From Collinsella sp. TF08-11AT (GTDB taxonomy: Bacteria > Actinomycetota > Coriobacteriia > Coriobacteriales > Coriobacteriaceae), in contig NZ_QSRL01000013.1 of the NCBI RefSeq assembly GCF_003437035.1, positions 6,453 to 66,398 of the forward strand: a stretch of DNA of 59,946 nt, written 5' to 3'. The notes beneath the pieces were generated by a model. That model was not told the origin of the DNA, did not search any database, and saw only the letters and a program-made list of their open reading frames with translations. The translations under genes and the position numbers were made by a program. Positions within the stretch are counted from its first letter, which is position 1. Each line of letters opens with the position of its first letter. Positions 25,942 through 34,430 of the stretch are shown here, one piece after another.

Positions 25942-26505
25942 GTGAGCACAAAGGGAAAAATATTGGACGCAATGTATGATCTTGTGGCAGAAGTCGGTTA
26001 CGACAAGGCGTCCATTGGAAAAATCTGCGACCGTGTCGGTATATCCAAGCCATCGGTGTACTACTACTTTCCCTCTAAAGAGGATATTTTCACCACGCTC
26101 TTAGATAGTATGTTTCCGACTATCGACTATCAGCGCGACTACTCGCTAATAGTCGATAGGGACGGATTCAAGGCGGCGCTTATCGAGCTCGGCAATTCGG
26201 TTATAGGTGGCTATCGTAGTGATGAAAAGCGCCGTCGCGTGCTGGCCGAGGTCAGTATTCAGGCAAATCGAATCCCTGCAGTTCAGGAACGTCAGGCAAC
26301 GGCGATCAACCGAACTATGGACGCGCTTAAAGACATCCTTCTCCATGGCCTAGAAATTGGCGCGTTTTCCGATGAAACAGACGTCATGCTGTACGTGCAG
26401 ATTCTTTACACCGTACTTGAGGGAGCGAGCAATACCGTTGCCCAAGATGAAGACATCGATGAAAAGGCTGTTTGGGCAGGGATCGTCGAACTCATGTTTA
26501 AATAG
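25942..26505 (+). CDS. TetR-family regulator of the agmatine/MFS genes
   Basis: Repressor of 187 residues: N-terminal HTH (KILDAMYDLVAEVGYDKASI, then ICDRVGISKPSVYYYFPSKE) and a helical ligand-binding domain. GTG start with GGAG upstream. It is divergent from the deiminase operon and convergent with a second MFS gene. Half-sites ACCTACCG or close variants occur in both promoters, so it probably controls both. Its DNA is visibly less GC-rich than the flanking genes. Confidence 0.9.
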   Translation: MSTKGKILDAMYDLVAEVGYDKASIGKICDRVGISKPSVYYYFPSKEDIFTTLLDSMFPTIDYQRDYSLIVDRDGFKAALIELGNSVIGGYRSDEKRRRVLAEVSIQANRIPAVQERQATAINRTMDALKDILLHGLEIGAFSDETDVMLYVQILYTVLEGASNTVAQDEDIDEKAVWAGIVELMFK

Positions 26506-26610
26506 GCGCGTAATAACAGAGGCACCTTGGCAAGCGCGATGCGACGACTTGCGGGGTCGCGGAATGGTTCGAAACCCGTGTTCGCGATGATTGCAAAAGT
26601 TGTTGAATAG

Positions 26611-26653
26611 AAATTGGGGCCGATTCCAGCTATGTTGGAATCGGCCCCAATTT
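26611..26653. terminator. Bidirectional terminator
   Basis: Perfect 18-bp stem AAATTGGGGCCGATTCCA/TGGAATCGGCCCCAATTT with a 7-nt loop between the convergent TetR and MFS genes. T-rich on the plus strand (TTTCGTTTT). Confidence 0.85.
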
Positions 26654-26707
26654 CGTTTTAACTTGCGGAGACAAATGACAGGGCTGAAGGGCAGTTCGTT
26701 GGTCAGG

Positions 26708-27988
26708 TTATTTCGCGGTAGTCTTATTGAGGATACCGGAAACTAAAGCAAATGTCGCAATCAGAAGGTTGCAGATGATACAGAAGACGAATACTCCTTG
26801 GAAAGACCCTGCCATACCGTAAACCTTCATCATGACTGGCATTCCGAAAGCTCCGACAACATAGCCCGCTGAGCAAATAATCGAATAGATCCTTCCAAAA
26901 TCGCGTGATCCGAAGAGCGAGAGGAGAATCATCGGCATTGCAGTTCCAACGATGGCGAACATGACGTCGTTTACGCCGGCCGCGATGATGGAAACGGTCT
27001 CGTTGCTTCCGCCAAAGATGAGAAGTAGGAATGAAAGAATGCTGACTCCCGTCCATGCGACCGTTGCTTTAATAGCACCGAGCTTGTCGCATGTTTTGCC
27101 TACGAAGGGATTTAGGAAAATATCGGAGAGCGAAGCCGCCGAAACCATTAGGCTTCCCACGATGGGATTGAAGCCGACCTCGCTTGCATAGGTCGGGAAC
27201 AGCTGGTTCATGCAGCAGGTGAGTTGCGCCACGCAGAGCAGAAGGGCGCAGAGAATAAAAGATGGCGTTTTCGCGGCATCGCGGAGCGCCATGCCCGAAG
27301 AGACATCTTCCTTTTCATCGGCGCTGTAGCTCTCATGGGTTTCGGAGGTAGTCTCTCCGTACGGAAGCATATTGCGATCAGAAGGCTTAAGGCGAATGAT
27401 AAATGCGCTTGTGGGCAATATCATGGCTGCAGAAACGGCCGCAAGTACGATGTAACCCGTACGCCAGCCTTGCTGCTCGATGACCAGTGTAATGACAGGA
27501 CTCAATAGCAGCGTGCAGAGAGAATTAACGCCCCACGCAAGGCCGATGGCAAGACCAGACGATTTACTGAACCATTGGTCAATGACATCGGACATGCAGA
27601 CACCCGTTGTGAACGAAAAGCAGATGCCGATCACTGCGGCGGAGACGATGAACATCCAGACCTCGGTGTAGAACGCCATTGCGGCGCCGGCGGCAATAAG
27701 GACGAGTTCAACGCAAATATGCCATGGTTTGCCGATTACTTTTGGAATGAAACGACTCAAAAGCGGAAGCCCAAGCGCAAGGCCAAGAAGAATCGCGGTG
27801 AAATAGAAAGAGAAAGAAGTGTAGTCAAAGCCCAGGTCTTCACATACAGGAGCGATGAATGAGCCGGCAATGATGCTGTAGGTGCCGGTTGTTCCCGCAG
27901 ACATTAAACCGAGCGCAATAACGACAATCCAAGCAAATGCGCCGCTCTCACGGGGGCGGTCCTTTTCGGCTGGTGCGATGAGAGTCAT
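26708..27988 (-). CDS. Second OFA-type MFS transporter
   Basis: Twelve-helix carrier of 426 residues, clearly paralogous to the transporter at 22001-23266: the same GLMSAGTTGTYSIIAGSF, DVIDQWFSKSSGLAIG and GFMVSAASL-like segments. Stands alone with its own promoter, which carries CCTACCG and ACCGTTCGG elements like the deiminase operon. The ATG at 27988 follows CGGAGTAACC. Base composition is lower in GC than the first copy, so it was probably acquired or diverged separately rather than copied recently. Confidence 0.9.
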   Translation of the reverse strand: MTLIAPAEKDRPRESGAFAWIVVIALGLMSAGTTGTYSIIAGSFIAPVCEDLGFDYTSFSFYFTAILLGLALGLPLLSRFIPKVIGKPWHICVELVLIAAGAAMAFYTEVWMFIVSAAVIGICFSFTTGVCMSDVIDQWFSKSSGLAIGLAWGVNSLCTLLLSPVITLVIEQQGWRTGYIVLAAVSAAMILPTSAFIIRLKPSDRNMLPYGETTSETHESYSADEKEDVSSGMALRDAAKTPSFILCALLLCVAQLTCCMNQLFPTYASEVGFNPIVGSLMVSAASLSDIFLNPFVGKTCDKLGAIKATVAWTGVSILSFLLLIFGGSNETVSIIAAGVNDVMFAIVGTAMPMILLSLFGSRDFGRIYSIICSAGYVVGAFGMPVMMKVYGMAGSFQGVFVFCIICNLLIATFALVSGILNKTTAK

Positions 27989-28021
27989 GGTTACTCCGTT
28001 TCTATCGGCAATGCAACCTAT

Positions 28022-28105
28022 ATGCCTACCGATAGGTATATAAAGATGGAGATTCTTCGTCAAGTGTTAAGCGGGGAGCGGGGACCCTTAACGTGCCGAA
28101 CGGTA
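28022..28105. promoter_or_regulatory. Operator-like motifs upstream of the second MFS gene
   Basis: ATGCCTACCGATAGGTATA (28022-28040) holds inverted half-sites CCTACCG and CCTATCG. CCGAACGG (28096-28103) matches the centre of the palindrome at 25783-25800. The half-site spacing differs from the first operator, so shared control by the TetR protein is likely but not proven. Confidence 0.5.
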
Positions 28106-28117
28106 ATTGGGCCCCCA

Positions 28118-28148
28118 ATGCGACAAAGGGACTGTCCCTTTGTCGCAT
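28118..28148. repeat. 31-bp odd palindrome, copy 3 (compensated pair)
   Basis: Perfect palindrome with half-site ATGCGACAAAGGGAC: T to C and A to G changes occur in both arms relative to the other copies, keeping the stem. It abuts the stop codon of the MacB-like gene. Confidence 0.95.
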
Positions 28149-31100
28149 TATTCGGAGCGCAGGGCCTCCACGGGATCCTTCTTGGATGCGCTGCGAGCCG
28201 GCAGCAGGCCGGCAACGACCGTCAGCAGCACCGAAATTACAATGAGCATCAGCGCGTCTTGAACGGGCAGGCTCATCAGGTTGGGCACCTGCTTGGCCGC
28301 AAGCGCCCAGGCATTAACCGGAAAGCTCACGGCCACCACGACGACAATGGCAAAGACGCCGGCAATGAGGCCTTCGATAAAGGTCTCGGCATTAAATACG
28401 TTTGCCACGTTGCGCTTTGACGCGCCGATCGCGCGCAGGATGCCAATCTCCTTTTTGCGCTCCAGCACGCTGATGTAGGTGATGGTGCCGATCATGATGG
28501 AGCTCACCACCAAACTGATACTCACGAATGCGATGAGCACCAAGCTGATAGTATTCACGATGTCGGTCACCGAGCCCATGATGATGCCCATGTAGTCGGT
28601 ATACGAGATTGCCTGCTCATCGTGGCCAGCAGCTTTGACCTGCTTGTTGTACGCATCGATGTAATCGAGCACGCGCTCCTTGGCCTCAAAGTCGCGCGGG
28701 AAAATCTTGACCGAAATGGGGTCCGCCTCGTCCGCATAGCCCAACGTGGTCAGATTGTTGTCGTAGGTGAGCTTCGACGCCTTGGCATAGCTCATCATGA
28801 GCGAGCTCAGGTCCTCGGCGTCCATGTTGAAGTGGATGGCACGAGCAAAGGCGCCCGCATCCACGCGCATGGCGCTCGCCAGGTTGGCAAAACTCGAAGA
28901 CATCTGCGTCGCCATTTGGTCCATGAGCCCTGCCGCACCCGCCTTGAGCTGGGTTGATACCGTCGTCGCAATCTGCTCGCTGACCGCCTTCATCACCTGA
29001 TCCATAGACTGCTGCAAATACGGAGCCAGCTGCTTTTGCACATAGTCGCCCATCACCTGCTGCAGACGCTCGGCCAAGGCATCGCCGCCCAACGCCTTGA
29101 GCTGAGCCAGGCATTGCTGGGCTGCGGCATCATTCTCAAGATACGCCGAGAATGCGGCAGCGAGCTTTGACGCGTCCTTAAGATCTTCGGGCGACAGCGC
29201 CTTAAACTGATCAGACTGCAGAAAGCCCTCAAACAGCTGGTTGGCAAGCGTTCCTACCTGCTGCATCTGCTCGGGCGTGAGTTCCAGACCGTCAAAGATG
29301 CCCGAGAAATCTGGGGCCGGCGCTTTGGCCATGATGTCGCTGAAGTCGATGTCCTTCCCAACGCCCGAAAGGTCAAGGTCCAGCCCGGACAAATCAAGGC
29401 TAGAAAGGTCCATGCCGCCGGCCGCACCCGAGAGCGCAGACGAATCGAGAGAGAACGCGCTCTTCAGCGCCGCCTCGTCCACACTGAACATGCTGCTCAG
29501 ATCCACGCCTTGCTTGGCCTCGCCCTGCAGCTCGTCGAAGGTTTTACCCGTAAAGACATCCGTCTCGGGGTGGGCAAGCTGCTCCTGCACGATTTGCGAA
29601 TCGGCAGCACGCTCCATAAGCTGGCGAGTCAGCGCATGCGTATAGGCAATGCCCGGGGACAATGCGCTCGCGTTTGCCGCCTCGTTGGGTCGCACCACGC
29701 CCACAATGCGCACGTCAATACCGTCGGCAACCTTGGCTTTCATAAAGTCGGCGTCGCCAGACATGTCAGTCCACATGCCGGTCTCTTCGTTTTTGCGATA
29801 GGCATCGGCCGGCGACAACACCTTAAACGTCGTGGACAGTGCATCGTCGTAGGTAAAGTCGCTGCCGGTCTTGGGCGTCTTGACCTTGCCGTCGGCCGTC
29901 ATGGCACTGTTAACCAGGTCGTTGAGCTCATCGATATCCAGCGCGCCGATGCTGTAGAGCGTGTAGTCGCCCACCGTTCCGCGGCTCGAAAGCACCATCA
30001 CGGCCTCGTTGGCGGACGTAGGCCAATGGCCGGCAACGACATCGTACTGGCTGTCGAGCAGGCTCTGGTCGTCAATCATCTCGTTAAAGACCGACGTTCC
30101 CATGGAATCCATGCTCACCGTTGCCGCCGAGCTCGCGCCTCCGCTCATGGCCTCGGTCATAGCGTTGGGAACAAGGCGAACGGGCTTCTCGTCGCCCTTA
30201 CTCGAACGATAGACAACCGGCGTCACGCCGTAACCATACTGAATAGCGTTGACCTCTTTGTCGATACCGTTGCCGCCGTCGTCAAGCCATGCCTTAAAGC
30301 TCGTCATATCGTTAGATTTAACACTTGCGAACATATCCTTTACGGCCGTGACCACAGGGATCTTATCGGTCCCCTGAGCCTTGCCGCCGGTAGCGCCATC
30401 GGACGAGTCCTCGCCCTTGGACGCCTCCTCATCGGTAGTCCCATGCCCGCCCATCATGGACGACAGGTCGTAATCTTGTTTGGAAATCGTAAGCGGGTAG
30501 CTCGAGAGCGTGTCCTCCTCGACCTTTTTGATGTAGCCGTTTACGCCGTTGGAGAGCGCCAGAATCGCCGCGATGCCAATAATGCCAATCGAACCTGCAA
30601 AGGCCGTCATGGCCGTACGGCCCTTCTTGGTTATGAGGTTTCGGGCAGAAAGCCCCAGCGCCGTCACAAAGCTCATCGAGGTTTTGCGCGTGGGCTTGGC
30701 CTCGCGACGCGCGGCCTCGGCAGCATCAAAGGGATCTGAATCGTCGGTGATCTTGCCGTCAGCCAGGGTAACGATGCGCGTGGCGTACCTGTACGCCAGC
30801 TCGGGATTGTGCGTGACCATGATGACCAGACGGTCGCACGCAACGTCCTTGAGCAAATCCATGACCTGTACGGATGTCGTCGAGTCCAAGGCGCCGGTCG
30901 GCTCGTCAGCCAGCACAATCTCGGGATCATTGATCAAGGCGCGGGCAATGGCCACGCGCTGCATCTGGCCGCCCGATAGCTGGCTCGGGCGCTTGTTAAC
31001 GTGCTCGCCCAGACCGACTGCCTCAAGCGCCTTGCGCGCACGCTGGCGGCGCTCGGCATGTCCCACGCCCGTGAGCGTAAGCGCCAGCTCCACGTTTTCC

Positions 31101-31402
31101 AAAATGCTCTGGTGCGGAATGAGGTTATAGCTCTGGAACACAAAGCCGATGCGATTGTTTCTGTAGGCATCCCAATCGCGATCGCTGAAGTCCTTGGTCG
31201 AGATGCCATCGATCAACAGGTCGCCGGAATCGAAATGGTCGAGTCCACCAATGACGTTGAGCATCGTAGTTTTACCCGAACCCGAGGGACCCAGGATGGC
31301 TACAAACTCGTTATCGCGAAAAGACAGGCTTACGCTGTCGAGCGCTACCTGCGTAAACGACTGCGTAACGTACCTTTTGCAAATATCTCTGAGATCCAGC
31401 AT
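28148..31402 (-). CDS. Large MacB/FtsX-type ABC protein (ATPase fused to permease)
   Basis: Fused ABC protein of 1084 residues. Residues 1-225 are a lipoprotein-release/MacB-type ATPase: Walker A GPSGSGKT (38-45), [20 protein letters not shown] first TM lies near 265, then a very large extracytoplasmic region of about 650 residues with low-complexity repeats ([16 protein letters not shown]) and long amphipathic helices, then three FtsX-type TMs at the C-terminus. MacB is near 650 residues, so the outside domain is greatly expanded. Such proteins use ATP to move an outside domain (mechanotransmission) for export or cell-wall control. I chose the ATG at 31402; a TTG three codons upstream is possible. 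Confidence 0.9.
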   Translation of the reverse strand: MLDLRDICKRYVTQSFTQVALDSVSLSFRDNEFVAILGPSGSGKTTMLNVIGGLDHFDSGDLLIDGISTKDFSDRDWDAYRNNRIGFVFQSYNLIPHQSILENVELALTLTGVGHAERRQRARKALEAVGLGEHVNKRPSQLSGGQMQRVAIARALINDPEIVLADEPTGALDSTTSVQVMDLLKDVACDRLVIMVTHNPELAYRYATRIVTLADGKITDDSDPFDAAEAARREAKPTRKTSMSFVTALGLSARNLITKKGRTAMTAFAGSIGIIGIAAILALSNGVNGYIKKVEEDTLSSYPLTISKQDYDLSSMMGGHGTTDEEASKGEDSSDGATGGKAQGTDKIPVVTAVKDMFASVKSNDMTSFKAWLDDGGNGIDKEVNAIQYGYGVTPVVYRSSKGDEKPVRLVPNAMTEAMSGGASSAATVSMDSMGTSVFNEMIDDQSLLDSQYDVVAGHWPTSANEAVMVLSSRGTVGDYTLYSIGALDIDELNDLVNSAMTADGKVKTPKTGSDFTYDDALSTTFKVLSPADAYRKNEETGMWTDMSGDADFMKAKVADGIDVRIVGVVRPNEAANASALSPGIAYTHALTRQLMERAADSQIVQEQLAHPETDVFTGKTFDELQGEAKQGVDLSSMFSVDEAALKSAFSLDSSALSGAAGGMDLSSLDLSGLDLDLSGVGKDIDFSDIMAKAPAPDFSGIFDGLELTPEQMQQVGTLANQLFEGFLQSDQFKALSPEDLKDASKLAAAFSAYLENDAAAQQCLAQLKALGGDALAERLQQVMGDYVQKQLAPYLQQSMDQVMKAVSEQIATTVSTQLKAGAAGLMDQMATQMSSSFANLASAMRVDAGAFARAIHFNMDAEDLSSLMMSYAKASKLTYDNNLTTLGYADEADPISVKIFPRDFEAKERVLDYIDAYNKQVKAAGHDEQAISYTDYMGIIMGSVTDIVNTISLVLIAFVSISLVVSSIMIGTITYISVLERKKEIGILRAIGASKRNVANVFNAETFIEGLIAGVFAIVVVVAVSFPVNAWALAAKQVPNLMSLPVQDALMLIVISVLLTVVAGLLPARSASKKDPVEALRSE

Positions 31403-31522
31403 GGACGGCAACCTCTCTCGCGCGGGCGCGCTCGCCCGCTCCCCCGCCGTTCACGTTCGGCGCGTTTGTCCTACTCTATCCTCATTTTTGGCCTGCTCCA
31501 GTGAGAAATCTAACGTACTGCC

Positions 31523-31565
31523 CCAAAAACGAACGGGACGGCACGCCACGTGGCGCACCGTCCCG
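31523..31565 (-). terminator. Rho-independent terminator of the redox operon
   Basis: On the minus strand CGGGACGG-TG-CGCCAC pairs with GTGGCG-TG-CCGTCCCG and is followed by TTCGTTTTT. It lies 50 bp past the TlpA-like gene, beyond the 31-bp palindrome. Confidence 0.8.
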
Positions 31566-31580
31566 CACTTATCATCGATG

Positions 31581-31611
31581 ATGTGACAAAGGGGCTGTCC
31601 CTTTGTCACAT
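31581..31611. repeat. 31-bp odd palindrome, copy 4
   Basis: Same element as at 20050 with one G-T mismatch near the centre. It lies six bases after the stop codon of the TlpA-like gene, the same relative position as copies 2 and 3. Confidence 0.95.
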
Positions 31612-31617
31612 TCGCAC

Positions 31618-32580
31618 CTACTGCTCGCTCTTCGCGAGTGCCTGATCGATCAGTTTGTTGAGCGCTTCGCGCTGCTCAGCGGAGTTGATACCGCCCATGA
31701 TCGGCTCTCCCACGATGTTGCCGTTCTGGTCGATCACGTACGTGGTCGGGAACGAGTACAGGTTGGAGGTGAACTTGCCGGCCTCACTGTCCGACTTAAA
31801 CCAGATGTTCTTATACGTCACGCCCTTCTTGGAAAGCACGTCCTTAGCATCGGCCACCTCGTCTTTGTTGCCATCGAGCGTAAAGGAATTAACGCCCACG
31901 ACCTGGCCGCCCTTCTCGGCAAGCTCCTTGTTGAGCTTCTCCAGATCGCCCAGCTCTCCCACGCACGGCTTGCAGGTGGTAAACCAGAAGTTCATGACGG
32001 TGACCTTGTTCTTGGAGAACAGCTCGTCGCTGTTTACATCGTTGCCGTCCAAGTCCTTGCCCTTAAAGCTGGGGAACTTCGTCTCCCCGCTCTCGCCGTT
32101 GGTCATGCCCGCGGTCGAGGCATCGACGCTCTCTCCCTCGCCGGGCGTGCTGCCACATCCGGGGAACTCCTTCTCCAGCGCCATGAGCTTGTCCTCGATC
32201 TCCTTGACCTGCTGCGCGCCGGCCTTAAGCGTCTTAAGCTCGTCAGCCGCAAACTGATCCTTGGCGCCCTCGATGGTATCGAGCAAGAAGTCACCGTAGT
32301 TCTTGCCGTCCTCAATCATGGGAGTGTCTTTGTTGGCCGCAAGGAACACCTTTTCCCATAGGGCGTTATCGCTCGCAAAGATCTCGTTTTCCTTTTGCAG
32401 CAGCTGCTGGTACAGCTTGGCCGCCTCCTCGGCGCTCGACGGCTTTTGTGCCACAAGCTCGGCAATCTGCGCATCGCCGCTCGTGGCATCCTTCGCGTCA
32501 CCCTTGGGGGCAGAGCACGCCGCGAGAGTCAGCGCCAGCACGGGCAGCATCAACAGAGCCGCAATTTTTGACAGTTTCAT
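31618..32580 (-). CDS. TlpA-like thioredoxin lipoprotein
   Basis: Extracytoplasmic thiol-disulfide protein of 320 residues: signal peptide with lipobox LTLAAC (Cys22), a helical N-terminal region to about 150, then a TlpA/ResA-type thioredoxin domain with active site CKPC (Cys203/Cys206) and cis-Pro in SFPTTYVIDQNG. It should be held on the outer face of the membrane and reduce or oxidise surface thiols. Third gene of an operon behind a CXXC micro-protein and a polyferredoxin, which probably supply its electrons. Confidence 0.93.
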   Translation of the reverse strand: MKLSKIAALLMLPVLALTLAACSAPKGDAKDATSGDAQIAELVAQKPSSAEEAAKLYQQLLQKENEIFASDNALWEKVFLAANKDTPMIEDGKNYGDFLLDTIEGAKDQFAADELKTLKAGAQQVKEIEDKLMALEKEFPGCGSTPGEGESVDASTAGMTNGESGETKFPSFKGKDLDGNDVNSDELFSKNKVTVMNFWFTTCKPCVGELGDLEKLNKELAEKGGQVVGVNSFTLDGNKDEVADAKDVLSKKGVTYKNIWFKSDSEAGKFTSNLYSFPTTYVIDQNGNIVGEPIMGGINSAEQREALNKLIDQALAKSEQ

Positions 32581-32615
32581 GGTTCCTCCGTTTATATCGA
32601 AACTTATATAGGTAC

Positions 32616-33527
32616 CTATTTGTTTTCGCAGGCTTGCGTGGACTGCGCGGGTTTGTCGCCCGTCACACCCAGCCCATAGCGAAAGCTAATAGCATCGACG
32701 GGGCACGCGCCCACGCATTTGCCGCAACGAATGCACTCGGCATGGTTGGGCGTACGCGTAACGTCCACGTCCATTTGACACACCCTGGCGCACTTGCCGC
32801 ACGAGACGCATTTACAATGATCGACCTGAATCCCCAGCAACGACACCTTGTTCATGAGTGCATAAAATGCGCCGAGGGGGCAAATCCATTTACAGAAGGG
32901 GCGGTAGAACAGCACGCTCAGCACCGCAACCGCAATGAGGATCGCGAGCTTCCAGGTAAAGAGCTTTCCCAGCGCGGAGCGGATTCCCACGTTCATGATC
33001 GACAGCGGAATCGCGCCCTCGAGCACGCCCTGCGGACAGATGTACTTGCAAAAGAACGGGTCGCCCATGCCCACATCGTTTACCACCAAGACGGGCAGCA
33101 GCACCACGGCAAACAGCAGCACGGCATACTTGATGTACGTGAGCGGCTTGAGCTTTTTCGTGGAGAGCTTTTTGCTGGGAATCTTATGCAGAAGCTCTTG
33201 CAGCCATCCAAACGGGCACAAAAAGCCGCATACAAAACGTCCCAGCAGCACGCCGATCAGAATGAGCGTTCCGGTGACGTAATACGAAAAGCTAAACTTA
33301 GACGAGCCCACCACCGACTGAAACGACCCGATGGGGCACGCACCCGAGGCCGCCGGACACGAGTAGCAGTTAAGCCCCGGCACGCAGACGGCTTTGCCGG
33401 CTCCCTGGTAGATACCGCCCTTGGCAAAGTTAGGCAGGTGAATATTGGTCGCAAGCGTTGCCGCCGCCTGAATCAATCCGCGAAATCTCGCCAAAAGATG
33501 CGATACGGTATTTTTTCTTTTAACCAA
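32616..33527 (-). CDS. Membrane polyferredoxin (NapH/YccM-like 4Fe-4S protein)
   Basis: Membrane iron-sulfur protein of about 303 residues. Cys-rich extracytoplasmic loop (CVPGLNCYSCPAASGACP), four to five TM helices with GRFVCGFLCPFGWLQ and FYRPFCKWICPLGAF motifs, and a C-terminal double 4Fe-4S ferredoxin (CVSCGKCARVC and CIRCGKCVGACP). It carries electrons across or along the membrane. I propose the TTG at 33527 as start: it has GGAG upstream and overlaps the micro-protein gene by 8 bp. Longer in-frame starts would overlap that gene almost fully. Confidence 0.88.
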   Translation of the reverse strand: MVKRKNTVSHLLARFRGLIQAAATLATNIHLPNFAKGGIYQGAGKAVCVPGLNCYSCPAASGACPIGSFQSVVGSSKFSFSYYVTGTLILIGVLLGRFVCGFLCPFGWLQELLHKIPSKKLSTKKLKPLTYIKYAVLLFAVVLLPVLVVNDVGMGDPFFCKYICPQGVLEGAIPLSIMNVGIRSALGKLFTWKLAILIAVAVLSVLFYRPFCKWICPLGAFYALMNKVSLLGIQVDHCKCVSCGKCARVCQMDVDVTRTPNHAECIRCGKCVGACPVDAISFRYGLGVTGDKPAQSTQACENK

Positions 33528-33666
33528 TTCCGATACACTCCAAGCACAGCCTGATTGCCTTGGCCAGCACGGCATCTGCCTCGCCGCGCATAATGCCAAA
33601 GCCAACCATGGCTACCCCAACGATCAGCAAAGCCACCTGCGCCACAGGCTTAATCGCTTTGAACAA
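33520..33666 (-). CDS. CD1871A-type CXXC micro-protein
   Basis: Tiny protein of 48 residues: a basic start (MFKAIKP), one TM helix (about 8-25, VALLIVGVAMVGFGIMRG), a short helix and a terminal CLEC motif. This matches the CD1871A family of CXXC proteins found beside polyferredoxins. TTG start with AAAGGAG eight bases upstream. It overlaps the start of the polyferredoxin gene. The two cysteines probably relay reducing power to the TlpA-like lipoprotein. Confidence 0.8.
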   Translation of the reverse strand: MFKAIKPVAQVALLIVGVAMVGFGIMRGEADAVLAKAIRLCLECIGIG

Positions 33667-33755
33667 TCTGACCACTCCTTTCGTTTCGCGACCCATTGGA
33701 CCATACCGACTATAAAATCCGTGTTAAGCGCGAATGACTATGCAAGGAGAACGTT

Positions 33756-34430
33756 ATGCGCATCTTGGTCGTCGAGGACGAGCGGGCGCTGTGCGATGCG
33801 ATCGCACGCAGCCTGCGCAACTTAGCCTATAGCGTCGACTGCTGCTACGACGGGCAGCAGGCCCTCGATCTGCTCGATGTCGAGACCTTTGATCTTGTCG
33901 TGCTCGACCTCAATCTCCCCCATGTCGACGGCATGACCGTGCTCAGGCAACTCAGGACAACTGATTGTGAGACCAAGGTGCTTGTGCTCTCGGCACGTGG
34001 CGAGGTCTCCGACAAGGTAGCGGGGCTCGATGCGGGCGCCAACGACTACCTCACCAAGCCGTTCCATCTTGACGAGCTGGCGGCACGCATACGCAGTCTC
34101 ACGCTCAGGCGCTTTACGCAAAACGACGTTGTTCTAGCCTGTGGATTGTTGAGCTTTGACACCAAGGCGCGCCTCGCCTCCGTGGGCGGCGAGACCCTAT
34201 CCCTCACGCGCAAGGAGACCGGCATCTTGGAATACCTGATGCTTAACCAGGGGCGGCCGGTGAGCCAGGAAGAGCTTATCGAGCATGTATGGGACAGCAG
34301 CGTCAACAGCTTTAGCAACGCAACCCGCGTTCATATCTCGTCGCTCCGCAAAAAGCTACGCAGCGCTTTGGGATACGACCCGATTCGCAATCGGATTGGA
34401 GAGGGCTACGTTATGGAGGATGGAGAATGA
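33756..34430 (+). CDS. OmpR-family response regulator
   Basis: Two-component response regulator of 224 residues: receiver domain with acidic pocket (VVEDE), phospho-acceptor Asp51 in VVLDLNLP, Thr/Ser in VLSA and Lys101 in LTKPF, then a winged-helix DNA-binding domain (about 125-220). ATG with AAGGAG upstream. Overlaps the histidine kinase start (ATGA). Divergent from the redox operon 90 bp away, which it may control. Confidence 0.95.
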   Translation: MRILVVEDERALCDAIARSLRNLAYSVDCCYDGQQALDLLDVETFDLVVLDLNLPHVDGMTVLRQLRTTDCETKVLVLSARGEVSDKVAGLDAGANDYLTKPFHLDELAARIRSLTLRRFTQNDVVLACGLLSFDTKARLASVGGETLSLTRKETGILEYLMLNQGRPVSQEELIEHVWDSSVNSFSNATRVHISSLRKKLRSALGYDPIRNRIGEGYVMEDGE

